64,000 nt of DNA from Symmetrospora coprosmae (GCA_008802785.1 VUYT01000012.1:186001-250000); one strand, 5' to 3'; positions 35,696 through 47,485 are shown, counted from the first letter of the stretch. The notes: generated by a model not told the origin, from the letters alone. A program made the numbers and translations.

Positions 35696-37817
35696 TCACC
35701 GCCTCCTGCTACCGCCCGTAGCAGGCCTGTTTCCCCATTCTAGCGCATCTCTACCGTCCGCCTTTTCACCAAGCCACTCTTCCAGTCTCTCCCGCAGCGC
35801 CCACTTACCCGTAAGACCGCGCAGGCTCTCCTCTTCCGGAAACTCGGCTGCGAGCATCTCCACGTACTCCTTGGATTTGCCCGGCCGGACGAGCTTGCGC
35901 AGCGTTGCGAGGTCATACACGCCTGCGCGGCGGAGCAGACTGTCGAACGGCTGAAGGAGCGAGACGGGTACACTGTCGCTCGCCGAAGCAGTGGCTTGTG
36001 CGGGTTCGGCCGTCCTTGCGCCGTTGACATGTGCACTCTCGCCAGCTATCCGCGAGAGGAGAGAGCCCTCTGCTGGCGTACTAGCGGGGGCAATGTCCTC
36101 GGGGTGCCGGATGACCCTGACGCTGAGGATGTGGCCGTCTGCATCGATGCCACTGCAAAATGATAGCACAAGAGGCAGTGTGTCAGCGTACGCAGTGGTA
36201 TGGCAGATCTGTACCAGCATCGACTGACTCCATAGCGGCTTCGGCATCTTCTGCATCGGCGATATCTTCATAGACGACTTCGAATGCCAGAACCTGCTGG
36301 CGTCCCTGCTTGAATCCGCGCACGCCAAGGATCTTGCCGTGTCGCTTGAATGTTTCCTGTTAGGCAGCATAGGATGGGTTCCCCAAGTCAGGCTGGACCC
36401 ATCGCAAGCTAGGCGCATCAGATAGCTGCCGACGCACCTCGATATCCTCGACGCTCGTGCCGACTTCGAGATTTTGTATGCGGATGCGTGGCTTCTTGCT
36501 CAGTTCTGCAAAGCTCTTGAAACCTTTTGTGAGGAACGGCTTCTCGATATCCACGACTGGCAGGAATGCATCTCCGGCAATGACGGCAGGGTCGGCGGGT
36601 GCAGGACCGGGTGCGGCGTTAGCGGCAGGAGGCGTATCGTCCCGCCTTTTGCGCTCATCATCAGGCTCGTCCTTCGCTGCAACAGGCTTTGCGGACTGTG
36701 CAGGGGCACCGCGAACGGGCGGAGAGAGCGCGTCAGTCATATCAGCTAACGCCCAGCAGATACGATCTTGCATGCTGCAGAGACGCACCTCAGCTCGCGC
36801 TGTTGGCCGGTCCTCGGGCCGTGCAGACGATGGTCTGTCGTCATCCCTCCGTCTGCTTCTCTTCGAGGTTCTACTCTCTCCATCATCGGCACGGTCGCGG
36901 TCGCGCCTGCGGTCCTGTTCGCCATCCCTATGATCATCACGTCCTCCTCGCCTGCGATCCCGGTCGCGGTCGCGACTGCGACTTCGGCTACGCTCTCGCT
37001 TGCGGTCGCTGCGTCTGCGCTCGTCGCGGTCCCGGGCGCGGTCGCGGTCGCGGTCACGCTCACGGTCGTCGTCCTTGCTGCGACGGTGACTGCTATGTCT
37101 CCCGGCATCGCTTCGCCTGTCTCTGCTGCGGCTGCGGCTGCGGCTACGAGTCCTGCTCCTCTCGCGACCTTTGCCGCTGCGCCTGCTATCACGGTCTTCC
37201 CCGCCGCGCCTCGCCTTGCCGTCTAGGTCGGCACGCTCCGCACTCAGCTTTTTGCGCATGCGCTCCTCCACATCGCGGCCTTCACCAGCGCCAGCGCCAT
37301 CGCCGTGGCGGTCGGAACCACGAGGCCGCTCAGGCTCGCGGCGGGTGTGCGAGTGAGCCACACCGCTGATGTCGGCATTGGGTGGGGCGCGGTCGCTTGC
37401 GACGAGCCCTGGTCGACCGGCCGACGTCGAGCCCGTCTTGCTGCCCCATCCGCGGTCGAGGTGACCCGTTGGTGGGCCTGCACCGGGAGGAGGTGGTCCT
37501 CCTCTCCCTCCGAACGGCCTGCCAGCAGGGGGTCCTCCTGCACCACCTCCTCCTCCCCGGCCAAAGCCGCCTTTTGGCGAAAAAGCAGGCGGGTCCGGCA
37601 GGGGCGCCCTTCCTCCCTCTGGGCTCGCGGCTGCGGGACCGAAGCGGGACGGTCGACCCGATGCACCTACACCTGTGCTCGGTGCAGCGTGTGCGACAGC
37701 TGTTGGCAGCGGCTTTGCGATTGGTGCGCCCGTCCTCGCTGCTTGCACACGGGCTTGGTAGGCTGCCTGTGCCGCTGCGGCGGGGTTGGAAGGCTGCCAG
37801 CTGTCCCAGTCCGACAT
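35696..37817 (-). CDS. RS-rich RNA-binding protein with one RRM
   Basis: ATG at 37817: MSDWDSWQPSNPAAAAQAAY. Residues 60-120 are Gly/Pro-rich (GGFGRGGGGGAGG). Residues about 200-330 are an RS/RD/RE domain (RSRTRSRSRSRSRDRRSDAG and long RD repeats) like splicing factors. An intron (about 36732-36788) and a second (36364-36440 region) separate an RRM whose halves are KPRIRIQNLEVGTSVEDIE and ETFKRHGKILGVRGF...QQVLAFEVVYEDIADAEDA. The C-terminal part contains LLQPFDSLLRRAGVYDLATL and LTGKWALRERLEEWLGEKAD, unassigned. I do not recognise an exact orthologue. A nuclear role in splicing or mRNA handling is likely from composition. Confidence 0.72.
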
Positions 37818-38077
37818 GCTATTCCTCTCCTCTTCTGCTGTATCTAGTTGTCAATCGTCCCTCTGCAAGCTGTTTGCTGCTGCTAATATCGAGATTTGGG
37901 TCGGAGAAGAGCAGAAGAAGACAGGCAGGGACAACGGAGGGAGCCGTCGAGGTCCTGGGGAGAGGAGGGGGATCGCTTGTACTCTTGCGCACGGAGACGG
38001 GAAGAGGTCACAGACATTGCCAGCAGCCAGCTTTTAGCAGGGAGGAGAGAGAGAGACAGAGAGAAGACTGCACCAGG

Positions 38078-38169
38078 ATGCCCCCTCGTATAGGCAAGAA
38101 CGCGCGAGGCAAGACTGCGCCCCCGATAAAGAAGGGACCGGGAGCAGAGGGGACATCGACGTCGACGAC

Positions 38170-38246
<77 letters not shown>

Positions 38247-41200
38247 CAGCCACGACGACCAAGGCCAACAACGACCAGATCGTGACAAAGGCCGCGGACC
38301 AGGCGCTCCTGTCCCAGGTCTTCTCGCAGTACGAGGACAAAAAGTACGCAGCCAGCATCAAGTCGGCCGACCTCCTCCTGAAAAAGTACCCCAACAATGC
38401 CCGTGGGTTGGGCAGGGCACTCTCTGCTGATCTGGAGACGGTGGTGAAACGCTGTGTGCTGATGGGTTGCTCCCTCTTGTGGTGGTGTCTCTTGCGTGCC
38501 TCTTGCTGTACGACCGCGGCTGCTGGCCATCGTCATTCTGCCGCGCACGGACGAGCAGAGACGACGTGCATGAAGGGACTGAGCACCTACAACATGGGCA
38601 AGAGGGAGGAAGGCAGGCATCTGGCCGAAAAGGGACTGGCTCTCGACCCTACGAGCCACGTCTGCTGGCACGTCAATGCCCTCATCTGCCGCGCCGAGCG
38701 CGAGTACGAGCAGGCCCTCGAGTGCTACATCTCTGGATCCAAGATTGAGCCGGTGCGTTTATTAGCGTTACAACCGCACCCTACTCTATGCGCCCTCTGA
38801 CTGACACGGGTCATTCCGCCGACAGAACGACCTCAACATCCTGCGAGACACCATCAACCTCCAGCTCTTCCTCCGCAAGTATGTCGACGCGGCCACGTCC
38901 CGCCTGAATCTTCTCCGCCTCCAGCCGCGCCTGCGCTACAGCTGGACGGCGCTCGCCGTTGCCCGGCACCTGAGCAATGACTATACCGGCGCTATAGAGA
39001 TGCTCTCCACCTACTCGGACATGCTCGAGGACATCCCCGCGCACGACTACGACTTTTCCGAGGTCGTCCTGTACAAGATACAGGTGCAGCTCGAGGCCGG
39101 ACAGCCGCAGAGCGCATACGAGACGCTCGAGAAGGACGGAAAGAGGATTGTCGACCTGCAAAGCAAGAAGGAGGTCAATGCACAGCTCCTCAAGGCGCTC
39201 GGCAAGAGCAAGCAGGCAGAGCTGGCGTATGGAGACCTGCTGCAGGACAACCCAGACAGTAAGGAGTACCTCGTGCAGTACCTTGGCTGCAGGGGAATCG
39301 ATTTGGGTGAGTTTCTGCTCCTCGTATGGTTGCCACTCCTCTCTGAAGCCTGGCTGAATTGTGGCTGGTCCTTCCATACAACAGCCTCGCTGGACGACGC
39401 CAATCGTCAGGACGCCATCGGTGCCCTGAGCGATCTGAGTGACAGGTTCCCGCGTTCGCGTACAATCCGCAGGACCGTCCTCGATGTCGCCGTGGAGGAC
39501 TCCTTCCGCCGGCGCCTTTCCATCTACATCGTCGATGGCCTCACGAAGGGCATTCCGTCCCTGTTTGGCGACCTGAAGCGGCTGCTCGATGACGAGAAGC
39601 GGAGGGCGATTGTGCTGCAGGTCCTGCAGAGCATGAAGGACAACATGGAGAGCGGGCGGACGATCGACGGAGATGACATTGTCAGCGGCAGCAGCAGCAG
39701 CGGGGAGGGGCCAAGCACAGCGCCTCAGGAGGAGGAAGCTCCGACGACGTACATCTGGCTGCTGTACCTCCTCGCCCAGGTCCAGCTGCACCTCCGTTCC
39801 TTCGACGACGCGCTTGCCACGATTCAGCTTGCACTCTCGCACACGCCGGTCCTTCCCGAGCTCTGGATGATCCAGGCGCGCATCCACAAGCGCATGGGCG
39901 ACATCTATGCCGCCGAGGAGAGCATGGCCGCGGCACGCTCTCTGGACGGGCAGGACCGGTTCCTGAACGCCAAGCACGTCAAGTACCTCCTCCGGATCGA
40001 CGAGGTGCAGGAGGCCGAGAAGGTGGCGACACTGTTTATTCGCAAGGACTCGGTCGACGCGCTCACGGACCTCACCGAGATGCAGTGCTTGTGGTTCCTC
40101 CTTGAGGAGGCAGAGAGCTACGCACGGCAGGGCAACCTCGGCATGGCCCTCAAGCGGTACATGACTATCGAGCGGGTCTTCAGCGAGATCTACGAGGACG
40201 AATTCGAATTTCACTCGTACTGCATGCGCAAATTTACCTTGCGGGCCTGCGTCAAGTGCGTATTTCATCTCTAACAGGCTGGAGTGTTCGTCCGCTGACT
40301 TGCCTTCATGCGCTGTCGGTAGCATGGCCCGCTCGAACAACGCTCTGAGGCAGCACCCTGCCTTCATCCGCGCAGCTCGCGGAGCCATCAACATCCTTCT
40401 CCAGCTCGAGGCCAAACCTTACGAGAAACCCTCTGTGAACGGCTCGCACGACGCTTCCGCCAACGGCGACGGCGGCGATGCCCTGAACGAGGAGGAGCGC
40501 CGCAAGGCCGAGAAGAAGGCGAAAAAAGCAGAGGCAAAGGCCAAAGCTGCGGCTGCTGCAGACGACGGCAAGAAGGCTGCCGCGGGCGCAGTGGAGGAGA
40601 TTGCTAAGGAGAAAGAGAACGATGACCCCGCTGGAGAAAAGCTGTGGAGCACAAAGACGCCGCTGAAGGACCTGGAGCCGTTCTTGTCGCATCTGGAGCG
40701 ACTGGGCGAGGACAATGCTCTGGCACAGGAGCTCGTGTTTGAGGTTGCCATGCGGAAGAGTGAGTGTGGGCACTTTCGGTCGATCACCCTGTGATGTTTG
40801 ATGCTGACTGTCTCGCGCGTTGGCAGAGGAATACCTTCGAGCCGTTCGGGCGCTTCAGCGAGCGCACGCCATCTCGCCCGACTCGCCCACCTTGCACCAC
40901 CATATTGTTCGCTTCGCACTTCTCTTCGGTTCACCCTCGTCAGAAAGCACAATCCCTAAGGAGCTCGAAGCGACCCTCAAGGCGGAGCTCGAGCCTCTCA
41001 TCCCTCTATCGGCTGTGTCGCCCCAGGCATTCAGCACAGACTACCTGCAGACGCATCCTGGTTCGGCTGAAGTTATCCTCGGTGCCGCCAGCGCGCAGTG
41101 GGCTATTTCGAAAGACGCGCAAGCGACGGGCGAGCTCCTGTTGCAGATGGCCAAGCCGGAAAATAAGCCGACTCTGCGGGATTTGCGTGCGGCAAAAGCA

Positions 41201-41392
41201 TTCCTGCAGGAAGATGTCGGGGCAGACCAGGCGCAGCTGGAAGCGTTCAGGTCGGCTGCTGCTGGCGTGTTCCCGCGCGCAACGACCTTCAGATCATCGG
41301 AGCAGAACAAGGAGCAGCAGGCAGCCATTGCAGAGAGCAGGCGCAAGGAGAAGGCGGCTGGGAATGAGGATGCCGAGTCTGGCCCAATGTGA
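38078..41392 (+). CDS. NAA15: NatA N-terminal acetyltransferase auxiliary subunit (Naa15/Nat1)
   Basis: TPR scaffold that holds the catalytic subunit Naa10 at the ribosome for co-translational N-terminal acetylation. ATG at 38078: MPPRIGKNARGKTAPPIKKG. After a Thr-Ala repeat come the TPR runs: QVFSQYEDKKYAASIKSADL, MKGLSTYNMGKREEGRHLAE, CWHVNALICRAEREYEQALE, NDLNILRDTINLQLFLRKYV, YSWTALAVARHLSNDYTGAI, VLYKIQVQLEAGQPQSAYET, WLLYLLAQVQLHLRSFDDAL, FHSYCMRKFTLRAC. Then a Lys/Ala coiled segment (NEEERRKAEKKAKKAEAKAK) typical of the family and EKLWSTKTPLKDLEPFLSHL. Five introns. The length, about 930 residues, fits Naa15. The DDP of NDDPAGEKLW is the conserved Naa15 DPxGxxL motif. Confidence 0.95.
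38174..38245 (+). repeat. In-frame hexanucleotide microsatellite (GCGACA)12 in NAA15
   Basis: Twelve perfect GCGACA units (72 bp) within exon 1, translated as about 12 Thr-Ala dipeptides. The unit is a multiple of three, so length changes alter only the linker. Confidence 0.97.
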
Positions 41393-41619
41393 TGCTGAAC
41401 TAGACCCGCATTATGCAAGGTAGAGAGTCATACATGAGACGCAAAAAAAAAGCCGTAACACGTCCAATATTGAGCATACAAGCTACACTGAAGATGTGCA
41501 GAAAGGCAGAGTGGAAATGACAACGGGGCCGCGAAGGGCATCTAACATGCGATTCGAGAGAGGATCTATTGACAATGATAGTCTTGAGCATTGCAGTCCG
41601 ATCGGCAATTGCGTCCGGC

Positions 41620-43067
41620 TCAGAAGAGTATCGCAATGGCACTTGTGGTGAGGATAGCCAACGGGAGGAATACGGTCTCCCCGATCTTCCGCAGGGCATC
41701 GCTGGTGGCTCTGACCTCGCCGGCCTGAGGTGCACTGCTAGCCGGCAGGGAAGCATTCGCTCGGCAGTCGCTCTGTACACAGAGCCACGTCCGGAGCAGC
41801 GCTTTCGATGGGTCATACGGTCCCGTGGCTCCGTCGGACCACTGATACTGCCCAAAGATAATCTGCTGGTTCGGGTCATCGGCACGCAGGGCCTGGTTGC
41901 CCCACTTGCCCGTCTGCTGGAGGTATCCAACGCCAGGCGGCCGCCCATCTGCGCGTGTTGTCGCGTTTGTGCCGTTCGCTGGGATAAAGCCTTCGGCCTG
42001 GCTCGCCCAGTAGCCGTTGTAGTTCTTGATGAGATCCCACCGCGTGCCTGCGCTCGTGTTGTCCTCCAATAGGCCGACTAGGCCTGGCACCTGCTCAAAC
42101 GAGCCCGCAACTGCATAGTGAGCGTGCCCGCCGATGGCGGAGTAGACGATGGGGCGGGCTCCTTCCTTCTGCAGTGCCTGCCACTCGTAGGCGTCTCCGT
42201 CCTCGTGTGCGGACATGAAGAGATACCGAGGCTCGCCGCTGTAGAAGCGGATCATGAGATGTTCGATATCGGAGATCTGAGGTGCTGCGCGGTCAGCTTG
42301 TGTAGCACAGCCGTCGAGATAAGAATACTCACATGGTTGCCGTACGTCTGTCCGCCGACATTCTGCCCGTCATTGAACGAGTAGAACAAGAAGTAGAAGA
42401 CGTCCACCACTCCAGGCTCAATGCTCTCGGTCTTGTTGATGCAGATGATGGTAATGTTGCCTGCCGAGTAGCCCGAAGCGTCCGGCCGGCCGTACTCGGA
42501 ATAGTACCAGTCTGGCCGTGGCTCCACTGCTGGGTCCTCAGTCGACAGATACAGCGATGTGCTCAGTGTAAAGTTGAGGTTCTCCAGCGTCAAAGGCCTG
42601 GGAACGCCGTCCATCGCCTGGTAGTTCTCCCAAGGGAAGACATGGTCTGTGCGCGTTTGCAGGTGGCTCAGCAACGAGCAGCGGCATAGGAGGTGACCAG
42701 CGCACGCACTCAGGTGGACCTCCATGTCGCTCGGCCAGTACGACTCGTTGTCTGCCAGATACACAATGGGCGCATAATCGAGCGCATATGTGGGAAGATC
42801 CGGGATCGTCGGACCGATGGGCGTGGAAGGCAGGTCCGAGGTGTTCTGAGGGTTGGTTGGGTTCTGGTCTGGTATGCTGAAGTTGGGCGAGAGTGACGTC
42901 GTTGGTGCGGGCCCTACGCTGGAAAAGGTGCCCACGAGCCCTGATGTGATGCTGCTGCGGGTTGCGTTGGCTGATGCGCTGCTGGACGACGTCGGGTTGA
43001 TTGCCTGAGGCAAGGCATTTGCCGTTGCCAGAATGGCGTACAGCACGCTCAACTGTGCGATGCTCAT
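41620..43067 (-). CDS. VPS62-family secreted/GPI-type protein
   Basis: ATG at 43067 gives a signal peptide (MSIAQLSVLYAILATANALP), then a Ser/Thr-rich stretch and the VPS62 domain: PTYALDYAPIVYLADNESYW, PSDMEVHL, HVFPWENYQAMDGVPRPLTL, NITIICINKTESIEPGVVDV, FYFLFYSFNDGQNVGGQTYG, NHVSDIEHLMIRFYSGEPRY, IVYSAIGGHAHYAVAGSF, TRWDLIKNYNGYWASQAEGF. One intron lies near 42650-42710 (GTGCGT...GCACAG; removing it joins EVHL to NHVFPW), another near 42265-42330. The last residues (IGETVFLPLAILTTSAIAIL) are a hydrophobic end behind a Ser/Ala region, as in GPI-anchored proteins. Yeast Vps62 was found in vacuolar sorting; most fungal members are uncharacterised. Confidence 0.82.
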
Positions 43068-44135
43068 CGTGTGCTTTGCTTTTTTTACGGTGGTGGAAGG
43101 GAGAAGGACTGACTTGCTGCTCTGGACGTCAGCACACGGACTCAGCCGCCTCGGTGAGCGGATTCTTCGATCGGCACTCAGGGCGACGGATTGCATGGTT
43201 GCGGTTCCAGAGCATGATGACAAATATGGCAGCCAGCTGCCGTGAGCTACTGTATGCGAGCAGACTTGATATGACAGCAACGCTGTTTTGCACTGCCTAT
43301 TTCTCAATTAGCAGCCAGCTGCCAGTTCGCTCGCCAGGCAGCTGTATGCACCTGGAGCTTGGAAAAGCAGCATGTGCTGCATTTGGGATGGGAGGGAGAA
43401 GACTGCGCAGCGCGTGCCCTGCTCAAGCAAGCTGACACTCGGTAGAGCAAAGTGCGGGCGCGGACTTTCTGAGCCCAGCAGACCCTTCAATGTCGTTGCA
43501 GCAAGCTGCAGCAGTTCGCCGGCGGTCGTGCGTAATATTGCCACTTTCTGGAGCTCTGTGCCTGACTCTGCGTTGTACCTGAATTGCGGGTCGCTGGCTT
43601 CCTAGCCCTGGTCATTACAGGTGCGCAGCCGCTCAAAGGGCCAGCGCTTCTGGACGCGTAGTCGCTGCTGCATCTAGCTATATGCAGGCGCGCTGCTGCT
43701 GTGGTGCCGCTGTTGCTACTCGAGTACTGCTGCTGCTGAGGTGTGGGGAGTACTCGCAGGTGCACGTGAAATGAGCGGGTCTCCTTTGCATCCTCGTCGT
43801 CCCTCGAGCTAGGTCGCAGGCTACAGCGCTGCCAGAGAGACAGCAGTACCAGTGTGAGCTACCTGACAGTCTCCCGGGTGTCGCTTGCGCTGTCTCGCTG
43901 CCGAATGTGCTGATCTGAGAGAGCTCTCGCGGTCCCAGGTCTCCTCCGAGCGCGTACAGCCTGCAGACAAGCGCGCCGGCGCACCGAGCTCGCCTGCCTG
44001 CAACGGTAGAGATTAGCATCTGCACTGTGAGTGTGTGTACACCCTGAGATTGCTGTCATGCTGCTCTGCGTACCGGAAAAGCTGTTCTGAGACGATTGAG
44101 CCGCCAAAGAGCTTCAGGCGGAGAGCGCAGGGGCA
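43068..44135. promoter_or_regulatory. 1.1-kb divergent region between VPS62-like gene and the orphan gene
   Basis: No gene recognised. Contains short CTG/CAG-rich runs (43690-43740) but no perfect tandem array. Presumed promoters for both flanking genes. Confidence 0.4.
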
Positions 44136-47100
44136 ATGTCGTCAAGCGAGTACGAAAGCGATTCGAGCGGCGGAGATGGCAATCACACGTTCAATACCGC
44201 AGAGACCAGCTACGCCTCTGCCAGCACCTCTACCAATGCGCTTCACGAAGCGTCTGCCTCGTCTCATGAGCACGCCCACGACCCTCCCGTAGACCGCCGC
44301 AAGGCAGAGCGAAAGAAGAACGCCAGCACTGAGGAGGGCAAAGCTCAGCGACGCGCAAAGCGCAGCGCCATCATCGAGGAGAAGAAGCGTCTGCTTGCAC
44401 CTCAGATTGCGACCGCCGTCAGAGAAGCCCGCACCATCCGAGTCCTCGGCTCCAGTCTTCCTTCTTCGGTGCCTCCCGACGACGCCACCGACGCGTTCGT
44501 CAAGTACCTGAATCTCGTCCGCGGTGTCAGCTCATCGAAGCGCTACCCTCTCGCGCCCACATCTCCCCATCTCAAATCCATCTTTGATCACCCTGCCTCT
44601 TTTCGCGTCCTCACCATCCTCGCGAAAGAGGGCTACCTCTTCAATCCCTCTGATTCAGAGTACAGCGGCGTACTCGTCCGCCAGGCTGTTCCCAAGGGGA
44701 AGACAAGGTCCAAGAAGGACAAGGAGGCTGAAGAGGAGGATTCAGCCGTTACATTCAAGTTCTACACGCGAGCGACTCCCTCCCTCCCCATCTCGCAGCT
44801 CGTCAACCTTCTCAAAGAGCTGGACACTTTGCGACCGAACCACACCATCTGGACGCAAGTCAATGTAGACCAACTTGCAGAGCTTGCCAAGAGTGGAGAG
44901 ACGACGGCTCGATTGTTCTACCATGGCTATACGGCGTATTCGATCATCGGCCGAGAGTTGGACACGCAGGAAGGAGAAGCAACGCTCGTGGCGCATTGGA
45001 AGGAGTTGACTGGCGAAGACATGGAGGTGTACCACTGGGCGGAGCTCGACAGGGAAGGCGAATCCCGCTACGTCTTCCGAACCGACGAGTCCATCTCGGG
45101 CATTGAGGAAGTCATCGTCGACGCTGCCGGCGGGATCCTGCTCAATCTCAACCAGATCCCGGGCGGTTTCCTGCACCGCATCCTTTATCATCCTGACCTC
45201 GTCTCGGTGCAACGCAAGATAGCCGAACTGCGTACCGGACCCAAGCCTATCGTTCCGGGGCTTCAGACCTCATCACCTGCCGCCTCTTCGGAACCGCTCG
45301 AGTCGCGTCAGCAACGCGTTCGCAATCTCTTCGGAGCGCTTTCCAAGTACTGTCAGCTGCACAGCGATGACTTCTCGAACGTCGTTGCCGAGGGAGAGCT
45401 GCTCCAACGCATCGCGAGCATGGCAGCTGCCCTGGAGCTTGAAGGTGTCAATGTTGTCCGAGCCATTCTCCGCAAGGATATCCCTCGAGAAGCTCTTATC
45501 GCTCTCGCGAAGCTGTATATCGATGCGGAAGTCGGGCGCGGAGCGAGGAACGACAAGTTGGTCGACGAGGAAGCTCAGGGCCTCATCGACCTCTTGACGG
45601 GCTTGATGGAGCACGGCGTCGAGTATGAGGACAGGAGATTCCCCTTCATGGATCTCTGGTGCATCGTCTACCGGCACCCCGACTGGTGGATCGTCGTCTT
45701 CGTCATTGTCTTGGTCTTCTACATTCATATCCTCAAGCCGAAGTACGTCGTCATCGGTGCGGCGAAACTGGCCGGTCTTATCCAGCGGGACATCTTCTCC
45801 AGCATCTTCAAGGAGAACGCGCTTACGAGCCTGCAGCATCAGCTCGACACGTACTTTAGCGGTCAGTCGGAAGGCTTCACCTCATCATTCCTTGCGAACA
45901 TCCTTGAGGAACCCCTGTCCTGTCCGGCAACAACCGCGAGCGAATCAGTTATCAAGGGCAACAGTAAGAAGGCAGTTAAAGCGCGAGAGTTAGCGGAGGC
46001 GGAGGCGGAGGCTCGAGAGCTCCTCTTGACCGTTGTGGTCGAATGGGACGAACTCCCAGTTCCTCGCTACATCACCTGGGTTGGGATCCCGATGGCATCC
46101 CGCCTCGGCCCGCTCCTGACTTCCTTCTATCCTACTGTCGGCGTGCTGGATGGCGGCTTTCATGCCTATCACGCTTGGACCCGACATCTGTCAATGCAGC
46201 TGAGCCAGGCAACGCAGCTCATGGTCGACTTGGTGGAACTCGTCACCAGCGGAATCGAGATGGACGGCACTGAGGATCAGGCTCAGCAAGTCGTTCGCGA
46301 AGTAGAGAGGCTGTCGGTGGAGATTGGCTTGAAGGAAGCCCTCGAATCAATCCGCAAAGAGCTCCTTGACGCGTGCACGCCACTCTGGTCTCTTGCTCGG
46401 CTAGCGGTCGAGCAGCGTAAGGAATTGGACGACTTCGACGAGGACAAATGGGACAATATGTCAGCCCGCATCTCGGCAGCTCACCAGAACGCAACGGCAA
46501 ATGCCATCGTAGCCATCGGAAAGCCGGGATCCCCGGACCGCATCGCTCAAGCGAACCAGCTCGTCCAGGATAATCGCGACGCCATCAATGCGCGCAAGTT
46601 GTCGTCTGTCCATCCGTGCCCGGGCACCGTTGCAGCTGGACCCGGATCCGCTGCCGCCTGGCTGTGGTACGCTCTGCATGTCCGTGCAGGCGCCACGTAC
46701 TTGCGGGCAGCAAACGGCACGACGTTGGCAGGCAAGACTGGACTCGCAGCAGTCCTCACCTTCAAGCAGAAGCAGCTCATCAAGCTCAAGGAGTTCAGGG
46801 AGAAGCAGGCCGACCAGGATGCGGCTCTCCTGACCAAGGCGGAGGCCATCCAGTGGCTCCAGGCGCCGGCGAAGGGTACTGGAGTCAAGAACAACTCTGT
46901 CTTCATCGTCAAGTGCGTTCATTGTCACGCAGTCGCCTTCTGCAAGAACTACGGTGGTTGGCGCGATCGTCTGCGCCATGCATGCCCAGTCGCCGAGGGA
47001 GACAGTGTCGACCTAGATGGAATGGAGAAGGGCGTCAAGGAGCTCGAGGAGGAGGTCTCTCGCGAGGCAAAGGCCCTTGCTCAAGTCAGTGGCAGGCCGG

Positions 47101-47357
47101 TGTCAGACAGGACCAGCTTTGCCGGCAAGCTCGAGAGATTCAGTCCCGACGGCAAGAGCACCTCACGATGGACGACTGTCAAAGACGATGATGCCATCCA
47201 AAGGCACATCTCTGACATCAAGGAGGGTCTGCTCGCGATGCCTGGAAAGTGGAATCCGGCCGAGAACAAGGAGAAGCACGGTCGGCTGGACTACAGGCAC
47301 CTGGACATCTCGGAGAAGGTGACGAACGTCAGCACGATCGCCAGCACGGATGTCTAG
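44136..47357 (+). CDS. Intronless 1073-residue protein of unknown family
   Basis: A single open frame from ATG 44136 to TAG 47357, striking where most genes of this length have several introns. I recognise no family. The N-terminus is Ser/Asp/His-rich and then basic (DRRKAERKKNAST). Residues about 515-530 are strongly hydrophobic (WWIVVFVIVLVFYIHILKPK), one likely membrane segment or buried core. Around residue 925 there is a possible zinc site, KCVHCHAVAFCKNYGGWRDR followed by LRHACP (C-x2-C ... H-A-C), with Trp and Arg spacing somewhat like BED/C2HC fingers. The rest is helical and charged (KELEEEVSREAKALAQVSG). It looks whole. Intronless, orphan and 47 bp from a tRNA gene, it could come from a mobile or virus-derived gene, but no hallmark motif supports that. 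It may equally be a lineage-specific host gene. Confidence 0.75.
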   Translation: MSSSEYESDSSGGDGNHTFNTAETSYASASTSTNALHEASASSHEHAHDPPVDRRKAERKKNASTEEGKAQRRAKRSAIIEEKKRLLAPQIATAVREARTIRVLGSSLPSSVPPDDATDAFVKYLNLVRGVSSSKRYPLAPTSPHLKSIFDHPASFRVLTILAKEGYLFNPSDSEYSGVLVRQAVPKGKTRSKKDKEAEEEDSAVTFKFYTRATPSLPISQLVNLLKELDTLRPNHTIWTQVNVDQLAELAKSGETTARLFYHGYTAYSIIGRELDTQEGEATLVAHWKELTGEDMEVYHWAELDREGESRYVFRTDESISGIEEVIVDAAGGILLNLNQIPGGFLHRILYHPDLVSVQRKIAELRTGPKPIVPGLQTSSPAASSEPLESRQQRVRNLFGALSKYCQLHSDDFSNVVAEGELLQRIASMAAALELEGVNVVRAILRKDIPREALIALAKLYIDAEVGRGARNDKLVDEEAQGLIDLLTGLMEHGVEYEDRRFPFMDLWCIVYRHPDWWIVVFVIVLVFYIHILKPKYVVIGAAKLAGLIQRDIFSSIFKENALTSLQHQLDTYFSGQSEGFTSSFLANILEEPLSCPATTASESVIKGNSKKAVKARELAEAEAEARELLLTVVVEWDELPVPRYITWVGIPMASRLGPLLTSFYPTVGVLDGGFHAYHAWTRHLSMQLSQATQLMVDLVELVTSGIEMDGTEDQAQQVVREVERLSVEIGLKEALESIRKELLDACTPLWSLARLAVEQRKELDDFDEDKWDNMSARISAAHQNATANAIVAIGKPGSPDRIAQANQLVQDNRDAINARKLSSVHPCPGTVAAGPGSAAAWLWYALHVRAGATYLRAANGTTLAGKTGLAAVLTFKQKQLIKLKEFREKQADQDAALLTKAEAIQWLQAPAKGTGVKNNSVFIVKCVHCHAVAFCKNYGGWRDRLRHACPVAEGDSVDLDGMEKGVKELEEEVSREAKALAQVSGRPVSDRTSFAGKLERFSPDGKSTSRWTTVKDDDAIQRHISDIKEGLLAMPGKWNPAENKEKHGRLDYRHLDISEKVTNVSTIASTDV

Positions 47358-47419
47358 ATGTGACAACATATACGTTACTTTTTCTTCGGCTCCCATCCGA
47401 AAATGCCTGGTTAACTCAG

Positions 47420-47485
47420 GTGAGCAACCACACCCACTCTCGCCAACAGCCAGAACCGGACACTAACAGCACACCTTCTCTACAG
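47420..47485 (+). other. tRNA intron 1 (D-loop, after position 15), mRNA type
   Basis: 66 nt. Donor GTGAGC, branch-site match CACTAAC at 47461-47467 with its A 19 nt from the end, then a pyrimidine tract (CACCTTCTCTACAG). These are the signals of the protein-gene introns in this window. Its removal joins CTCAG to TCGGTAG, rebuilding a standard D-loop. Confidence 0.88.

Noticed and set aside
36296-36330. B-box-like GGATTCAAGC on the minus strand
   Set aside because: It lies in coding sequence (GVRGFKQGRQQ) and lacks tRNA stems.
38811-40415. 534-codon open frame antisense to NAA15
   Set aside because: It mirrors the codon bias of a well-supported gene on the other strand, and its protein shows no family.
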